Assembly: GCA_020064725.1 (NCBI GenBank)
Contig: JAGTWJ010000017.1
Span: 4,464,001-4,528,000, forward strand
Length of the DNA stretch: 64,000 bases
Direction: 5' to 3'
Source of the DNA: Drechslerella dactyloides
Lineage: Eukaryota > Ascomycota > Orbiliomycetes > Orbiliales > Orbiliaceae
This document shows positions 1 through 11,390 of the stretch, piece by piece. How positions within the stretch are numbered: the first letter of the stretch is position 1; every line of letters starts with the position of its first letter. The translations under genes were made by a program, and so were the position numbers. The notes under the pieces were generated by a model. That model worked only from the letters and a program-made list of their open reading frames with translations, was not told the origin of the DNA and searched no databases.

Positions 1-168
1 GTGCAGCTGTTCCCCGACGAGGTGGGAAATGGCTGGAATTCTGCCATTTGTGGGGAGTATGAGGGTTGCAAGGCCGTTGGGGTTTGCAACTATGTTACTT
101 GCAGCGGATTAACCAAGACGGAATGGAAGGCGCCCGCGATTCCGCATAACGGCAATGAGGAGAATTAG
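1..168 (+). CDS. 3' end of a Cys-containing protein, unidentified
   Basis: An open frame enters from the left edge and ends at TAG 166-168, giving the last 55 residues of a protein. Four cysteines lie close together (two in CGEYEGC, then CNYVTC), with Trp and Gly around them. This looks like the C-terminus of an extracellular disulfide-bonded protein or enzyme, but I do not recognise the family. It does not show the CxxC framework of the three secreted proteins that follow. Gene start and any introns lie outside the window. Confidence 0.55.
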   Translation: MQLFPDEVGNGWNSAICGEYEGCKAVGVCNYVTCSGLTKTEWKAPAIPHNGNEEN

Positions 169-1642
169 ATGACTATATTATAGCCTCGATGCCAGGTGCT
201 GTAGGCTATATTGGAGGAAATCAATGGTCATATATATATATATGCATGGATGGAGCCCGAATGCAAACTTGTCTTTCTCACATCAAAAGTTCCTAAAGCT
301 CAAGGTCTCTTATGTAAATAAGTTTAATTCAATTGTCGTCACAGTCTCGGTACTATGTTGTCTCGTATACCAGCCGGTTGCCAATCCTTGGTACCATGTA
401 AGACAACCGGTGTAATCTTTTCGATGGACTTACTCTAGCCATACCGAGGGTAAGAGGGCTAGAGGCTAATCTAGATCAGTTGAGACTTCACAGCTGCATG
501 TAGCGCTGCAATGTTGCATCTTGCGACTGGGGCTGCGTTGTTTTCCCGCCACAGCTCATCCTTGTGTAACATCTACGTTCAGGCGTGGCTGAGGATCTCT
601 CAGCTGCGGAACGTCAAAATTATAATTACTGTATGCAATACTAGTACCGCGATTGGGTCCTGTATATGTTTGATACGCTAGACTGTATGCTCAAGAAACT
701 GGAGAAAGTACTAGACATGTCCACATTGAATACTACAAATTCCCGATCGAGCGCATTGATAGCATCCAATCAACGCGGCATACCGAGCCTCCGATTTCCC
801 TTCTGGTACCGCTACCACCGTCGCTTCCAACACCCATACCCAGATATCCGGATACCTCATGCGATCCTCCACCACTGACTTTCCCAAAACTGCCATGTAG
901 ACGCGCTGCAGCGCCACACCGACATTAGCGAGCGCTGGAACAACGTCCGGCAAGGACAACCGGACCCACCAGAGATCTGATCGTAGGGAAAAAGGGTTCA
1001 ACACACGTCAATCGGCTGGATTCACCGACCTTTCGTGCTGAATTATGTTGTGTTCCCGCACAAATAGCGCATTAGCTGCTCGGCTTACTTTTTCCGTCGA
1101 GGGGGTGTCTCGGATCGCGATATTCAGCATTGGCGTTACGGTATTATTTCATGATTTCTCGCTTATCTAGCGAGCTTGATTGCCTTACTCGCTCTACGGT
1201 TCGAAGATTACAATTGTTCTGGCCGTAGACGCATGAGTATGACCAGCCTTTCGACTCAATTGACCGACTGACTGCCTGTCGGGTACTCGAAGTGTTTACA
1301 TACTACGTAATATATATAGCTGTCTCGAACGGAGTTATATTTTGTGCCACCATTGCATTATCAGACACTCTTTCTTGACCTGCTGCTGTGCTCCCTTGGC
1401 CGCCTTGTGATATTAGTCGCTCCTTTATTTAGGTCACACGCTTTGGAACTTTGCTACGACGTTTCCCCAGCTCTATTGGTCAGTACTGTGTGGGGTGGTT
1501 GCATCGCTTCGAAAGTCTGAGCGAGATAGCTATATCGACTACAACTCGTTAGAAAGGGAGAGGAGAGAAGAGATATTGACCAGATTGACTGAGGGAGCCC
1601 TTCGCGTAAAAGCTTGAGTCATCAAGTCAATTAGGAAAGAGA
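169..1642. other. Intergenic, no gene seen
   Basis: Only short scattered open frames (up to 97 codons, none with a recognisable domain). A short (TA)n run lies near 229-242. A TATA-like AT run near 1308-1319 is about 330 bases upstream of the next gene. Confidence 0.5.
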
Positions 1643-2283
1643 ATGAGATCTTTACAAACTCTCATTGTGGCGTTAGGCCTCGCAAGGTAGCTGAATAATG
1701 ATTTCAATTCTCTAGACCCAAATATAGTTTGCAAGTTACTCCTGCCTCAAACTTAGGAACAATATCGCATCAAGGTGCAAAATGTTTCCTCGCGATACCA
1801 GTGATCACTTGACTAACGCCAGAGCAACCTAACTAGTGGAACCCTATCGGTCGCAGTGCCCCAGGCAATTGGCCGCGCCGTTTGCCTGAGGGAATTCACA
1901 ATCACTTCCAAGATCACCACCCCGGCCACGAAGACAACGGCCAAGAGAACATGGTACTTCACAGATACAACCGACGTCGATTGCGGGGGCTGTGACATTG
2001 CACCCCTGAAGACGGTATTTCAGACGATACCGGCGGAAAATGTGAGCACATCGACACAGCCATTGCATTGAATTTACTCCAACTCTACCTCAAGATCCGG
2101 TTTTCGACACTCTATTATTGGCTGCTGCCGAGTTGCAATATATCCCATCTATGGGAGTATGCTGACAGATATATCGTGGATGCGCTGTGTTCAATTTAGC
2201 CTGCCTGGCCTACGGAAACGGTTAAAGTGGCGGTAGTTATGAAGACGGAAACGATACCCCAATGTTCAAAGTCCGCACGATAA
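1643..2283 (+). CDS. Small secreted four-Cys protein, paralog 1
   Basis: Inferred exons 1643-1686, 1837-2041 and 2200-2283, about 110 residues. Exon 1 encodes a hydrophobic signal peptide (MRSLQTLIVALGLA). Intron 1 is phase 2 with CTAAC at 1813-1817; an alternative in-frame acceptor ends at 1824. Intron 2 is phase 0 with a GTGAGC donor and a TTCAATTTAG acceptor. The mature part is Thr/Lys rich with four cysteines spaced C-x32-C-x2-C-x37-C (DCGGC in the middle). The 205-nt middle exon equals that of paralog 2 exactly, which supports the splice model. The role is unknown; size, signal peptide and disulfide pattern resemble fungal effector-like or cell-surface secreted proteins, but that is inference. 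Confidence 0.6.
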
Positions 2284-3231
2284 TTGCCAGCCCGGAATTC
2301 GAACGCCCCAATGAACTTGACCGGTTTGTCTCATATGTCGCGTTTTGTTTCTAGGGGATGTCGGCGTCACCATGACGGGTCAGATCTTTAAGCCGTATGT
2401 ACATGTACTGTAGAATAGACCAATGATTCAGTCCTTCATACCAATGGTGTTAGCATGCAGTGGACCCCATAGCGACTCGCGCGACCGTAGCCTGCTAGAT
2501 CGTAAATGGCAAAAGCCCCGCGCTAAATCATTCTGCAGATGCATGAATGACATTCCGGTTGACACCTACGGGACCGGGCTACGCATTCGTTATCGCTATA
2601 GGATATCCTGCGTAATCATATAATGTTAGCAAATCGCCCAGAAGCTAATGTAGGATTTCGAGCTGTCATATTTCTCAATTTGTGAATTCGTTCAGCTATT
2701 GTCACGCGCCGTCGGCTACCCGAAGCCGAGAATGGACGTGGTAAGCGGGTACAGTAATCGGCGCCTCAGCGTGCCACATTCGGACGACGTTTACCCGAAG
2801 CGAGCAACTTCTCGAGCTTCGAAGGCGTAGAGACCACATGCCACAAGGACTCTTTATATAAACTGCCTGAAAGCTGCATCGGTTATACTCTTTTTTCTCT
2901 CTTAGAAATTTTACCTCTCCTTCGCCCCATTAGAAATCGTCACTGCGATATTTACGCCCTAGCGTTGGATTTTCGCCACAGTCACTTATTGTCAGACGCC
3001 GGATTATATTAAACGCAGACTATTACAGTTATCAATATCAAAAATTCGAGTCACCGATACTGCGGCAACTTAACTACACTCGAGCTCGCGAGGACCTCCA
3101 GTCGCTTGATTCCCACGATCTCTAACCGACGATATCCACTTAACTAACACCGAAATTTTGGTATTTTCTATTTTCGAAATAATCACGACTTCGAGTTGAA
3201 CCGATTGAATCTTCATTACATCACGACAAAA
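2284..3231. other. Intergenic, promoter of secreted paralog 2
   Basis: No credible gene. A TATA-like TTTATATAAA at about 2851-2860 and a pyrimidine-rich stretch near 2890-2925 lie 300-380 bases upstream of the next start codon and could form its promoter. Confidence 0.35.
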
Positions 3232-3727
3232 ATGAAGATTTTCACAATCGTCATCTCTGCTTTGACATTAGCTGGGTAACAAAATGATCCTATCTAAAAC
3301 ACCCCCCGCACGGCTCCGAGGGTACCCGCCATACTAACATAACCGTACGAAACAGCGCCGTCTACGCCGCACCCAATGCAGCACCCAAGCCAACTCCGGC
3401 TCCCCAGGCAAAGCAATGCGAAACTACACACGTCATAACAGAAACCCTCGGCCCAACTTTTACGCACTGGAACGTAATGAAGCAGTCGGTGGTGTCTATC
3501 AAATGCAGCAATTGCAAGCTCGTCGTGCAGAGAACAACCGTCACAGTTTCGGGATTCACGGTCAGTTCGAACCGGATCTTCGTGTCGAGAGCTGAGGCGA
3601 TAGCTATGCCAGAGCTCCGTAGACGTGGCTAACGCGAGTGTTGCTTTCATAGGGGAGTGCGCCGACTACCACTGCCACCGAAAAGGACAAGATATACTAT
3701 ATACCCCAGCCAGTATGCGATGTATAG
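3232..3727 (+). CDS. Small secreted four-Cys protein, paralog 2
   Basis: Inferred exons 3232-3275, 3356-3560 and 3653-3727, 107 residues. Signal peptide MKIFTIVISALTLAGAVYA, then a Pro/Ala-rich linker and a Thr/Val-rich body with cysteines spaced C-x28-C-x2-C-x36-C (KCSNC in the middle, PVCDV at the end). Intron 1 (phase 2) interrupts the signal peptide at the same place as in the paralogs; its branch site is CTAAC. Intron 2 (phase 0) uses GTCAGT, CTAAC and TTTCATAG. Without splicing intron 2 the frame stops at 3632 and the fourth Cys is lost, so the three-exon model is preferred. Family unknown. Confidence 0.65.
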
Positions 3728-5353
3728 ACGCGGCAAAATTGTCACGAGTGGCGTTGCGCAATTGCCGGTTCGGAGAAATAGTCTAGATCTCCCATTGACA
3801 GATTCAGCGAACAGCCACAATTTGATCAAGTGCAGCTCTTCTGAACCTGAAATTACGGTGGAAACTGCAATTGGCGCAGCCGCATTCGAATTGTAAGGGC
3901 GAAGTATTGAATATCGAGGGCTCCAGATATCGCAAAATATAAATACGGGCGTTGCCGGAGTTTGGCGTCGGTTTTGATTGATCGTATGAGTTAGGTTTAT
4001 TGAGCTCGGGGTGGCGACACGTTACAATGTGTGAATTTATATTTATAGAGACCACATACATCGCTAGAATTTCATAGTCCATCAAAATCTGAATTAAAAT
4101 TCGACGGAAGTCTCGTAATCAGAGCAGAAGGCTACACACGTAACCCGAACGACCAATATTGATGAATCCGATCGGAGACTGGAGAGCCTGGTCTACAGGA
4201 CCATTGGCGGCTTACCAAAATTGCAACATAACCATGTTGATCAATTGACGATAACGTTATCGATAGACGTTGGGGTCACACACGTGTACACGTCTAGACT
4301 ATTGAACCTATCCAGATATGGGTCTATGTAGGTGTAGGGCATCATGACATGACTGTGGGCACCAGTGTACTCTTGCATTTTCTAGGACTGTCATTTAAAT
4401 TTCATCTCCAAAATTTCACTAGCTAGCTGGTAATACCGCGACTTGCCGGTTCACATCCTCAACTCTTCCATCATCGCATGAACTCATAATAAAATAGCAA
4501 GAATCAAATACTATACTCCGCGAGATACACCGATCATCAACGAATCAGTATCTGTAAGACATGAATCCTCCAAGCAGCCTCCGCTACATCCAGCAGACTA
4601 CAGCAGACGCAACCAGCAAATTTGCAAGGTACGCATGCACCGACCCTTCCCCCGCATCAACGTGCCCTCTCCGGCGTCCACTTGCGTTTTCGGACACCCC
4701 ACCGCAAAACGGGACTCCCAAGCCGGCCAGACCTCTTGCATCGATCAGACAGACCGCCCCAGCTTGTTACGAGACTAGTTCGGCCGGCAAAGTAAGCAAT
4801 GCCAGGAGTGAGGCTTCTCCGCTCCCTGCAGTTTACCAGCCATGGAGTGCGCACACACACTTGTACGCCGGTCTGTGGAAGATGGAAAGGCCGCCGGCAG
4901 CGGTTGCCCGATAGATGTATAGATCCGCACGCATAATCCTCGATGCGCTCTGGAAGCGAAGCGAGACGGGTGAGCGAGCGGTGGAAATTCCCAGGAACGA
5001 GCGAGCGAGTGCCGTGTCGACGAGTGTGCTGTTAGAGGGTGGTTGTTTGGTGACTGGTTCTGCTGGGACTAGTGGTGTATTTGTGCATTAGGGTGCTGCC
5101 TGTGCACGCATGGAGAGATAGATGCGCTACGCGATGGGGTCGTCGTCTTTGTTATTCTGTAAGATGCATGCATATGGAACCTGCGATTTATATAGTCTTG
5201 CACCGTGCCCGCCCGCTGTTTGAATTGACGTAGATTCGGATCCTTCGACATCAGTCGATTCGTATCAGCTCTGCGTTACCGAATCTTAAGTCTTCAAGCA
5301 ACGTTGAGCAAAAGCTATATATATTTGTAGCTTGAATTAGCCGGCGCGGAAGC
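3728..5353. other. Intergenic between secreted paralogs
   Basis: No supported gene. A GC-rich open frame at 4561-4914 has no homology I recognise and reads like chance. A TATA-like CTATATATATT at 5315-5325 lies 29 bases upstream of the next ATG. Confidence 0.4.
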
Positions 5354-5843
5354 ATGAGGCTATTCACAGCGGCCGCGGCTCTTTGGAGCCTCACATTCAT
5401 CGGGTAGGAAATTCGCGATTCAGCATCAATGATAGGTACTTATATACCACAGGCTAACGTTGGGCTCGACCCGCAGCAACGCCATCGGCGCCATAATACC
5501 CACCCAACCACCGGTACCGGAACCCACCACCATCCAAGCACCCGGTCGATACTCCTGCACGATCACATACAGCGTCGTGACGACAATAGGCCGGACGACA
5601 ACATCCTACAGACTGACCGCTTACAAACCAGTGTACATCAACTGCGGAACCTGCTCGCTGGCGTCGACGACCATCACCGTCGGAAAGTCGGATGCGCCAA
5701 CGTCGACGGTGACGGAGTCCCGCTGGACGGTATGGGCGGAAGTGCAGATGCCCCTGTGCAAGGACAGACCCCCGCCGAAAGCACACGGCCGTCAGCCTAG
5801 CCTCGTGCGCTATAGCCAGCAGATACCCCTCAAGATGGACTGA
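5354..5843 (+). CDS. Small secreted four-Cys protein, paralog 3
   Basis: Inferred exons 5354-5403 and 5477-5843, 138 residues. Exon 1 encodes a signal peptide (MRLFTAAAALWSLTFIG); the phase-2 intron sits where it does in both paralogs, with CTAAC at 5454-5458 as branch site (a nearer in-frame acceptor at 5451-5452 is possible). The mature part has a Pro-rich N-terminus and cysteines spaced C-x28-C-x2-C-x34-C (NCGTC in the middle). The second intron of the paralogs is absent here: the frame runs straight through and ends in a longer basic tail of about 27 residues after the last Cys. Function unknown. Confidence 0.65.
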
Positions 5844-5876
5844 GGCGATATGCATGAAGAGGTGTCTCCGCTGTCT

Positions 5877-7359
5877 TCAGTTGGCCGCAGTTGTTGACTC
5901 CTTCGCATCGTCGCCGGTCCAGGAGAACGCGTACCCGGCCTCTCCGCTGCCGACCTCACACGTCGCCAGCAGCGTCTTGTCGACATCACGCCTAGCGCAG
6001 GGATCATACCCGTCAAACACAACCGTTTGCAGCAGCTGCGCCCCGCCGTCGCGCCAGCACGTCACCCAGCACTCGAGTTCCGCGCGGGAGAGGTGGCGGG
6101 CATCTTCTCCCGGGTCTTTTCTAACGTACAGTCGGCTGTACCGTGGGACGTTGCCGTACATCGGTTTCCTCAGCCGGGGCCAGGGGATCGTTGCTTTCCT
6201 CAGCGCGCGCATGCATCTGATATCTTTATGCGCGGCTTGTAGATGGGAAGCGTTGCTGCCCTGCGCGCAGTATTCGAACTTGTGCAATTCTACCGTCAGG
6301 TCTTCGACGCAGGGAAAGTGCTGGGAGACCCACGTGAGTTCATCGGCGGGCGGGTAAGGTTGCACCGAGACGTGGAGGTGCGTGACGGTGGTGAAGGAGA
6401 GCAGCGAGGAGTGGTAGAGTGGCGCGGGGCTGTTCGGCGGGTATAGCCGGGCGGCATTAATAGTGAACTTCCGCAACGTCGGACAGGCTGCGAAGAAGTA
6501 GTAGTAGAAGGGCTGCGGTACGGGTTCCTTGCGGAGGCAAAGGTTGGCCTCGGTGAGATTGGGCGGCGGGACGGGCATACCCCCACGGCCACCTGGCGCT
6601 TCGCAGAGCGTACCAGGCAACAGCGGCGGTCCAAGGACGCCTGGGTGACGCGTCATGAGAGTCTCGTAGGGGTTCTCACTGGGTCCGAGGATCATGTACT
6701 GAGTGCAGAGCGGTAATAGAAAGTCCACGCGGTAGGAAAGGGACAGGCGTCGAAGAGTGGCGTGGACACGGCTCTGCGAGAGGCGGCTGAACATCGTGTG
6801 GAACAGGTTGATCTCGAGGTGCTCTTCTCCGCTGAAGTTCAGCTGGAGCCAGGTCAGCGGAAACGCGGGCGAGGCGATGAGAAAGTCCGTGAAGGGAGTG
6901 AAGGTTTTCATCAGGTACGCGCCGGTCCTCATGGCACCGCCACCGCCATCGGCCTGGAAGACGCGGGGCGTGAGGTCCGCGCGCGGGAGAACGTAGCGTA
7001 GCTTTCTGCAGAATAATTGTACTCGTATCAGCTCCGAGATAAATATATACTAATAGTACTATCTTGTTGCCGGAGATAAGCTGAGCTCACCGCACATATC
7101 GCAGCCGTGAGAACAGGGCGCCGCCTTCCGCGAGCGACGAGGCTGGTACGGCATTGAAGCGAATCGACCTGTACAGGAACGGAACGGCGAGCTCACGGCA
7201 GGTCTTGGAGCAACATGAGAACGACTTGAGGTCGGGCTGCGAGAGATACTCTAGAATCGCACCGCAGAGCTCGTTCGGAAAGGGCAACGTTGGTCTCACG
7301 TCCATCGTGGAGGTAGGTGGTGAAGCTATCGACGGTTTCCAGCCTTGATGTTGGAACAA
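5877..7359 (-). CDS. F-box protein with LRR-like C-terminal region
   Basis: Exons 7359-7091 and 7005-5877, 465 residues; the intron has a GTGAGC donor and a CTGCAG acceptor. An F-box lies near residues 26-70 (LPFPNELCGAILEYL, then CCSKTCRELAVPFLYRSI). The rest contains leucine-rich segments such as LRKFTINAA and VTHLHVSV, typical of fungal F-box substrate receptors. Such proteins bind Skp1 through the F-box and present substrates to an SCF ubiquitin ligase; the substrate is unknown. Residue 19 is also a Met (7305) and could be the real start. It runs opposite to the F-box array at 10.3-17.4 kb and is not closely similar to it outside the F-box. Confidence 0.8.
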
Positions 7360-7968
7360 GGATCTTGGCTGGGAAGAGTCGGCGTCTAGGCGAAGGTTGT
7401 CTCATGTACGGGCCGCTCTGGTGCGGCTGGAAGGAGCTAGTGTCGGAAATGCATCCGACGGGCTACTTGGATATAGAAAACGGCGTCTGGCTTCGAGGCT
7501 TCAAAGGATATATATACTATGTCAAATATCTTCAGAGACGCATGCATTGCTGCTTCAAGGTGCATGTAGACAAGCCAAATGGTACATACAATATGCAATG
7601 GACGGTGCGACAATTAAAACACTACCGCAAGGCCCGTTTCCGAGAACCCAGCTGCGGGTAGTATACAAAAAGTAGCCTCGATCGATTGAACGAAGAGAAT
7701 TCTCTCTGACAGCGTCTGCTCTAACCATGCTGATGGTATCCAACCCAAATCACGTACGACGTCCACTTCAAGATATCGAACGACAAAAAAAAAAGTCGAC
7801 TGAACGGAATGAAACGCGCGTAAAGGCCAGCGGCGAGGGAAAGGCAAAACAATAGTGACGGAATGATTCATGGCCTATCATTTTGATGGGATTGCCTGGT
7901 TGGAATATTAGCCGTGGCCCGGTGGATATGCGAATGACGGGATTTCTCTTACTTTTGAACGCACTGCA
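7360..7968. other. Intergenic
   Basis: No gene recognised. This lies between the start of the F-box gene and the 3' end of the GLC8 gene, both on the minus strand. A poly-A run lies at about 7785-7794. Confidence 0.5.
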
Positions 7969-9061
7969 TTAACTCGGCGCATCTTTGACTTTGACATCCC
8001 CATCGTCGTCCTCGTCATCATCTAGTTCTTCTGGATGTCTGCACGTTCAATTAGTACCAATCTGTCTCACGCGGTCTTATGCGGCGAATGGTAATGTAAT
8101 ATCGACTCACCCCAACAGGCCCTTCACGCTCTTCATCTCGTAGTGCCTCTTTCGCATTTCCATGAACTTCTTGTGCTTCTCCGAATCACTCTCGTTTTCG
8201 TCTTCTGCGCCGGGTTCACCATCTTTTTCATCGTCCTCGTCTCCCCCGTGCCGTCCGTCGTCCTCTAGGACGACTTGTTTGCCCCCGATACTCTTACTCT
8301 TGGATGTGTCCAGATCCTCCTCGGGCTCACCGATATCCAGGCCGGGAATCTCGTCTTCTCCGAAGAGGCCTCGCGGCTTCGTCCCGATCATTTCGGGGCC
8401 GTCCCCACCGCTGTGGTCCTTGCCATGAGCCTTGTCCAACTCGTCGACGTCAAGCTTATTGGCATCGAGGAGTTGCACAGGGATGTCATCACCAGCAGCG
8501 TTCAAGGCATTTTCTTCGGCTTCGATGCGCCGGATCTCGTCCGCGTCCTCCAGAGGATTGTAGGTTTTCGCGTAAGGGGTTTTCGGCTCGGTGATTTTCA
8601 TGGTGGAGGATTTCTGCTGCTCGTTGAGATAGAGGTTTGCCTCGTCCCATTTGAGCTGTGGGGATTCGCCGCCGGCGGGCTGCGACGAGTTGGAGTTGGT
8701 GCGGGACTGCAGGGAGTGGCGGCGGGAGGATGAGGAGTTTGTCCGGCCGAGGAGAGAGGAGGAGCGGCGTCGGCCGGCATTCTGGAGGGTGTTTTGGATG
8801 GTGAGGTCTTTGTCAGAGACGGTGGGGTGGTCGGCGGCGACGGGGACAGCGAGAGGAGACTGGCCTGCGGTCGGGTCGGCAGGAGCGGAGGGGGTAGGTG
8901 GGGTCTCGTGGAAGGAGGGGTTTTTGAGGATGCCTGGGGAGACGTTAGCTGATTGGATGCCGGATGTTGGTTCGCACCGCACATATAACGCAGAGAGGGG
9001 GAAGCTGACCCTTCGGGCGTTTAGCGTCAGGCCCGTGCAGAGGTGGTGGTGAGTGCGACAT
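7969..9061 (-). CDS. glc8: Protein phosphatase 1 regulator, inhibitor-2 / GLC8 type
   Basis: Exons 9061-9010, 8933-8111 and 8038-7969, 314 residues. The first 52-nt exon (MSHSPPPLHGPDAKRPKG) is joined through a GTCAGC/CCCCAG intron with a CTAAC branch site, which rebuilds the PP1-binding GILKN motif across the junction. Further inhibitor-2 hallmarks follow in order: KWDEANL, EPKTPY (the conserved phosphorylatable Thr-Pro) and the helix motif RKRHYEMK near the C-terminus, then an acidic tail (ELDDDEDDDG). Known role of the family: binds and modulates the PP1 catalytic subunit in cytosol and nucleus. The long Ser-rich insert between GILKN and KWDE is usual in mould orthologs. Confidence 0.9.
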
Positions 9062-10321
9062 TGTGGCGGGTAGTTTTGGTAAGCTGTGCGATAGACTGGT
9101 CGTATGGCGGCGGCGGCGGCGACGGAGCGACGGACTGGTGTTTAAATGAAGCCGGAAACGGGGCTCGTGATGCAGCTGGCTGGTGTCGAGCCTTGGGGGA
9201 GGGCAGCCGAAGTGGTGTGTTGGTGGCCTGTGGAGAAGGAAGAGAGCGAAAGAACGGGAACGTTAACGTTCTGCGAGCCCAGGAGATCGGATGGATGAGA
9301 AGAGCAAACGGGGCCCCACGTCACAGCCCTCGAGCGCGGTAGTTGCATCTTAAGTACTCGGTCCCCGGCAGGCTGCAGAAAAGCACGAGCTAACGGCGAT
9401 ATCGACAGGCGGTCGGAAAGGTTCTTCGGATCTTCCCTGCGGCCAGGAATCTCACGATGAAGCGAAGGTCGGGTGCAGGCCATTGAGCCCGCAGCGGTGA
9501 CGTCATGTCGTGGCCACGCATTGACTGACACAAAGAAGACGAAGAAGAAGCTTTCCAGCTTCCCTGCAGTGCGTCCACGACGTCTGCGTGCATCCACCAG
9601 GGACGGCCTCACGAAGCCTGCTCTGCTCTGCTCTGCTCGCACGGCCCACGCACGGCATCAGGATCTCTGCGAGTGCATACATGCACTGTCCTGGTATCGG
9701 TGCAGTGCTGCCGCATTGGCGTTTCCAACGGCAGCAGGGCGTTTCCTTGGAAGCAGAGGCAAAATTGCGAGGCGAGACGCACCATCGTCAGACGTCAGGC
9801 CAGGCTGTGTCTCTAGATCTCGTCGTGAACCGCAGCGCTGCCAAGTTGACAGGCGATCGCGAGCGGACTCTGACACTCGAGCTGCAGAAGAGGATGCCGC
9901 CAGAGCAGTCTGCTGCAAGCCCGCCGTACGCACGCCGCCACAGCCCCCTCGAACATCAGGCCGGTCTAGTAAACTGCACCCGTCGAGCCAGCAGGGCTCA
10001 GCTCAGCCGTCCACGATGCATCCTGTCAGCCCGGCTTTTGTGTTGTCGCCATCCCGATTCGGCGAAACAACACACGCGGCAACGCAGGATCCCCCGCCGA
10101 GGCCTGACGTCGCAGAAGACGCACGCCAGATGCGGACGCGATGCACAGGGACGCCCAGCCGTTGCACACTGGGCAGCTTCCCCTATCCACAGTCCGATAA
10201 ATCCAGAGTCGCCCCGGCTGGTATCTGCGCATTGGCGGATTCTCGGTCGCATTCTCGCCTGGCTCTGGCTGTCCCTTCCGCGAACGAAACGAGGAGAAGG
10301 TCAGCTTAGGATTCTGAAGAG
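9062..10321. other. Divergent promoter region, GC-rich
   Basis: Lies between GLC8 (minus) and the first gene of the F-box array (plus). It holds several long overlapping open frames on both strands (up to about 300 codons), but none has domain signatures, and they overlap one another in different frames as GC-rich sequence does by chance. Short low-complexity tracts: (CGG)n near 9107-9120 and (CTCTG)n near 9620-9637. I see no supported gene. Confidence 0.5.
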
Positions 10322-11146
10322 ATGCAGTCCGGCGGCCGCTACGTCCCTGTCGAAATCGTCGAAAACATCCTCCTCCACGTCCCCGCCATATGCGTCCTCA
10401 CCACCTGCCGCAGCGTCTCCAAGGCCTGGAGAGACATCATATGTAACTCGCCCGAGCTCTACCACTACTCTCTCACCGGCCTCCGCCTACTCCGTCGCGG
10501 GAACAAACAACCAACAACCCCTCGCATCACGCCCATAGCCTTTGAGATCCTCGCTCGCTTCTGGGCCAAGCTCGCGCGACAGGGCATCTTCGTGGAGCCC
10601 CCACCACCGCCATCATCGTCAAAGAATCGTGCATTGCGCAGCACATGGCGAGATTTGAACAGAAACTGGTTTACCGAGCTGGCCGGCCAAGCCCGCCTCC
10701 AGCTAAGAGCCCGCGCGTACGAGCTCGCAGAGCAGTTTGCAAACATCACCCTGGAAGCTCCCTTCTTGGCGCCTAGCGGCAATCCCGACGCGGTTTTCGA
10801 ACGGGAGCACCTCTTGAGCCTGGATATCACAGCAAGATCCAATTGGTTGAGTGTTATCAGCATCATCACGCCGGCTACCGCGCCGTACAAAGGAATGTGG
10901 ACGTCAAAATTCAAGGACGTCATGATCGCGATGACCAACGCATTGCATAATAACACGCCGGTCATGTTGGATTCCAGTCGGCCGCTTGCTTTGCTCCTCT
11001 CGCTCAAGTATGTTGACGGCAGCAACGTTGTCGGTCAAGATACGCTTGCGCTCGAAGAGTGCGAGCCGTTTGGCGTTCGTTGCATCGACAGCAAAGAGGA
11101 GGAGGAGAAGTATCAAAGTCGACGTTATCGTCACATTTTCGTTTGA
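10322..11146 (+). CDS. F-box protein, array member 1
   Basis: Single exon, 274 residues, ATG at 10322. An F-box occupies residues 6-50 (VPVEIVENILLHVPA, then TTCRSVSKAWRDII). Two further motifs are shared with the rest of the array: YSLTGL after the F-box and TPIAFEILARFWAKL about 25 residues later; AEQFANI follows near residue 140. Probable SCF substrate adaptor; no substrate-binding repeats are visible. It ends in a short Glu-rich then basic tail. Confidence 0.8.
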   Translation: MQSGGRYVPVEIVENILLHVPAICVLTTCRSVSKAWRDIICNSPELYHYSLTGLRLLRRGNKQPTTPRITPIAFEILARFWAKLARQGIFVEPPPPPSSSKNRALRSTWRDLNRNWFTELAGQARLQLRARAYELAEQFANITLEAPFLAPSGNPDAVFEREHLLSLDITARSNWLSVISIITPATAPYKGMWTSKFKDVMIAMTNALHNNTPVMLDSSRPLALLLSLKYVDGSNVVGQDTLALEECEPFGVRCIDSKEEEEKYQSRRYRHIFV

Positions 11147-11390
11147 TCGATCCAGCTGCTATTCATGTAATATACTAGTTATTTATTTAGTCTATTCCTT
11201 TGTATATTAGCGGATTATAGCAATACAAGACTACGAATTACCTATCGGCCAGTTAGATTTTTTAAAGTGTGCAGGTTGCAACTTCTGTCTCAAAAAAGAC
11301 ATGTCGAGTTGATGTTGTTTCGTTTGTGTAACACCAGCCAACTATAAATCAACAGGATCCTGGAAACAATTGCCTTTACCACACTCCACG

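Noticed and set aside
3653..3896. Separate plus-strand open frame after secreted paralog 2
   Set aside because: Its first part is explained as exon 3 of that gene in another frame; no independent evidence.
4561..4914. 117-codon open frame between secreted paralogs 2 and 3
   Set aside because: No signal peptide, no CxxC framework and an opposite-strand open frame of similar quality; looks like chance.
9473..10538. Two overlapping open frames of 278 and 316 codons on the plus strand
   Set aside because: They overlap each other in different frames, one runs into the F-box gene at 10322, composition is Arg/Ser/Pro-rich as in GC-rich non-coding DNA, and no domain is visible.
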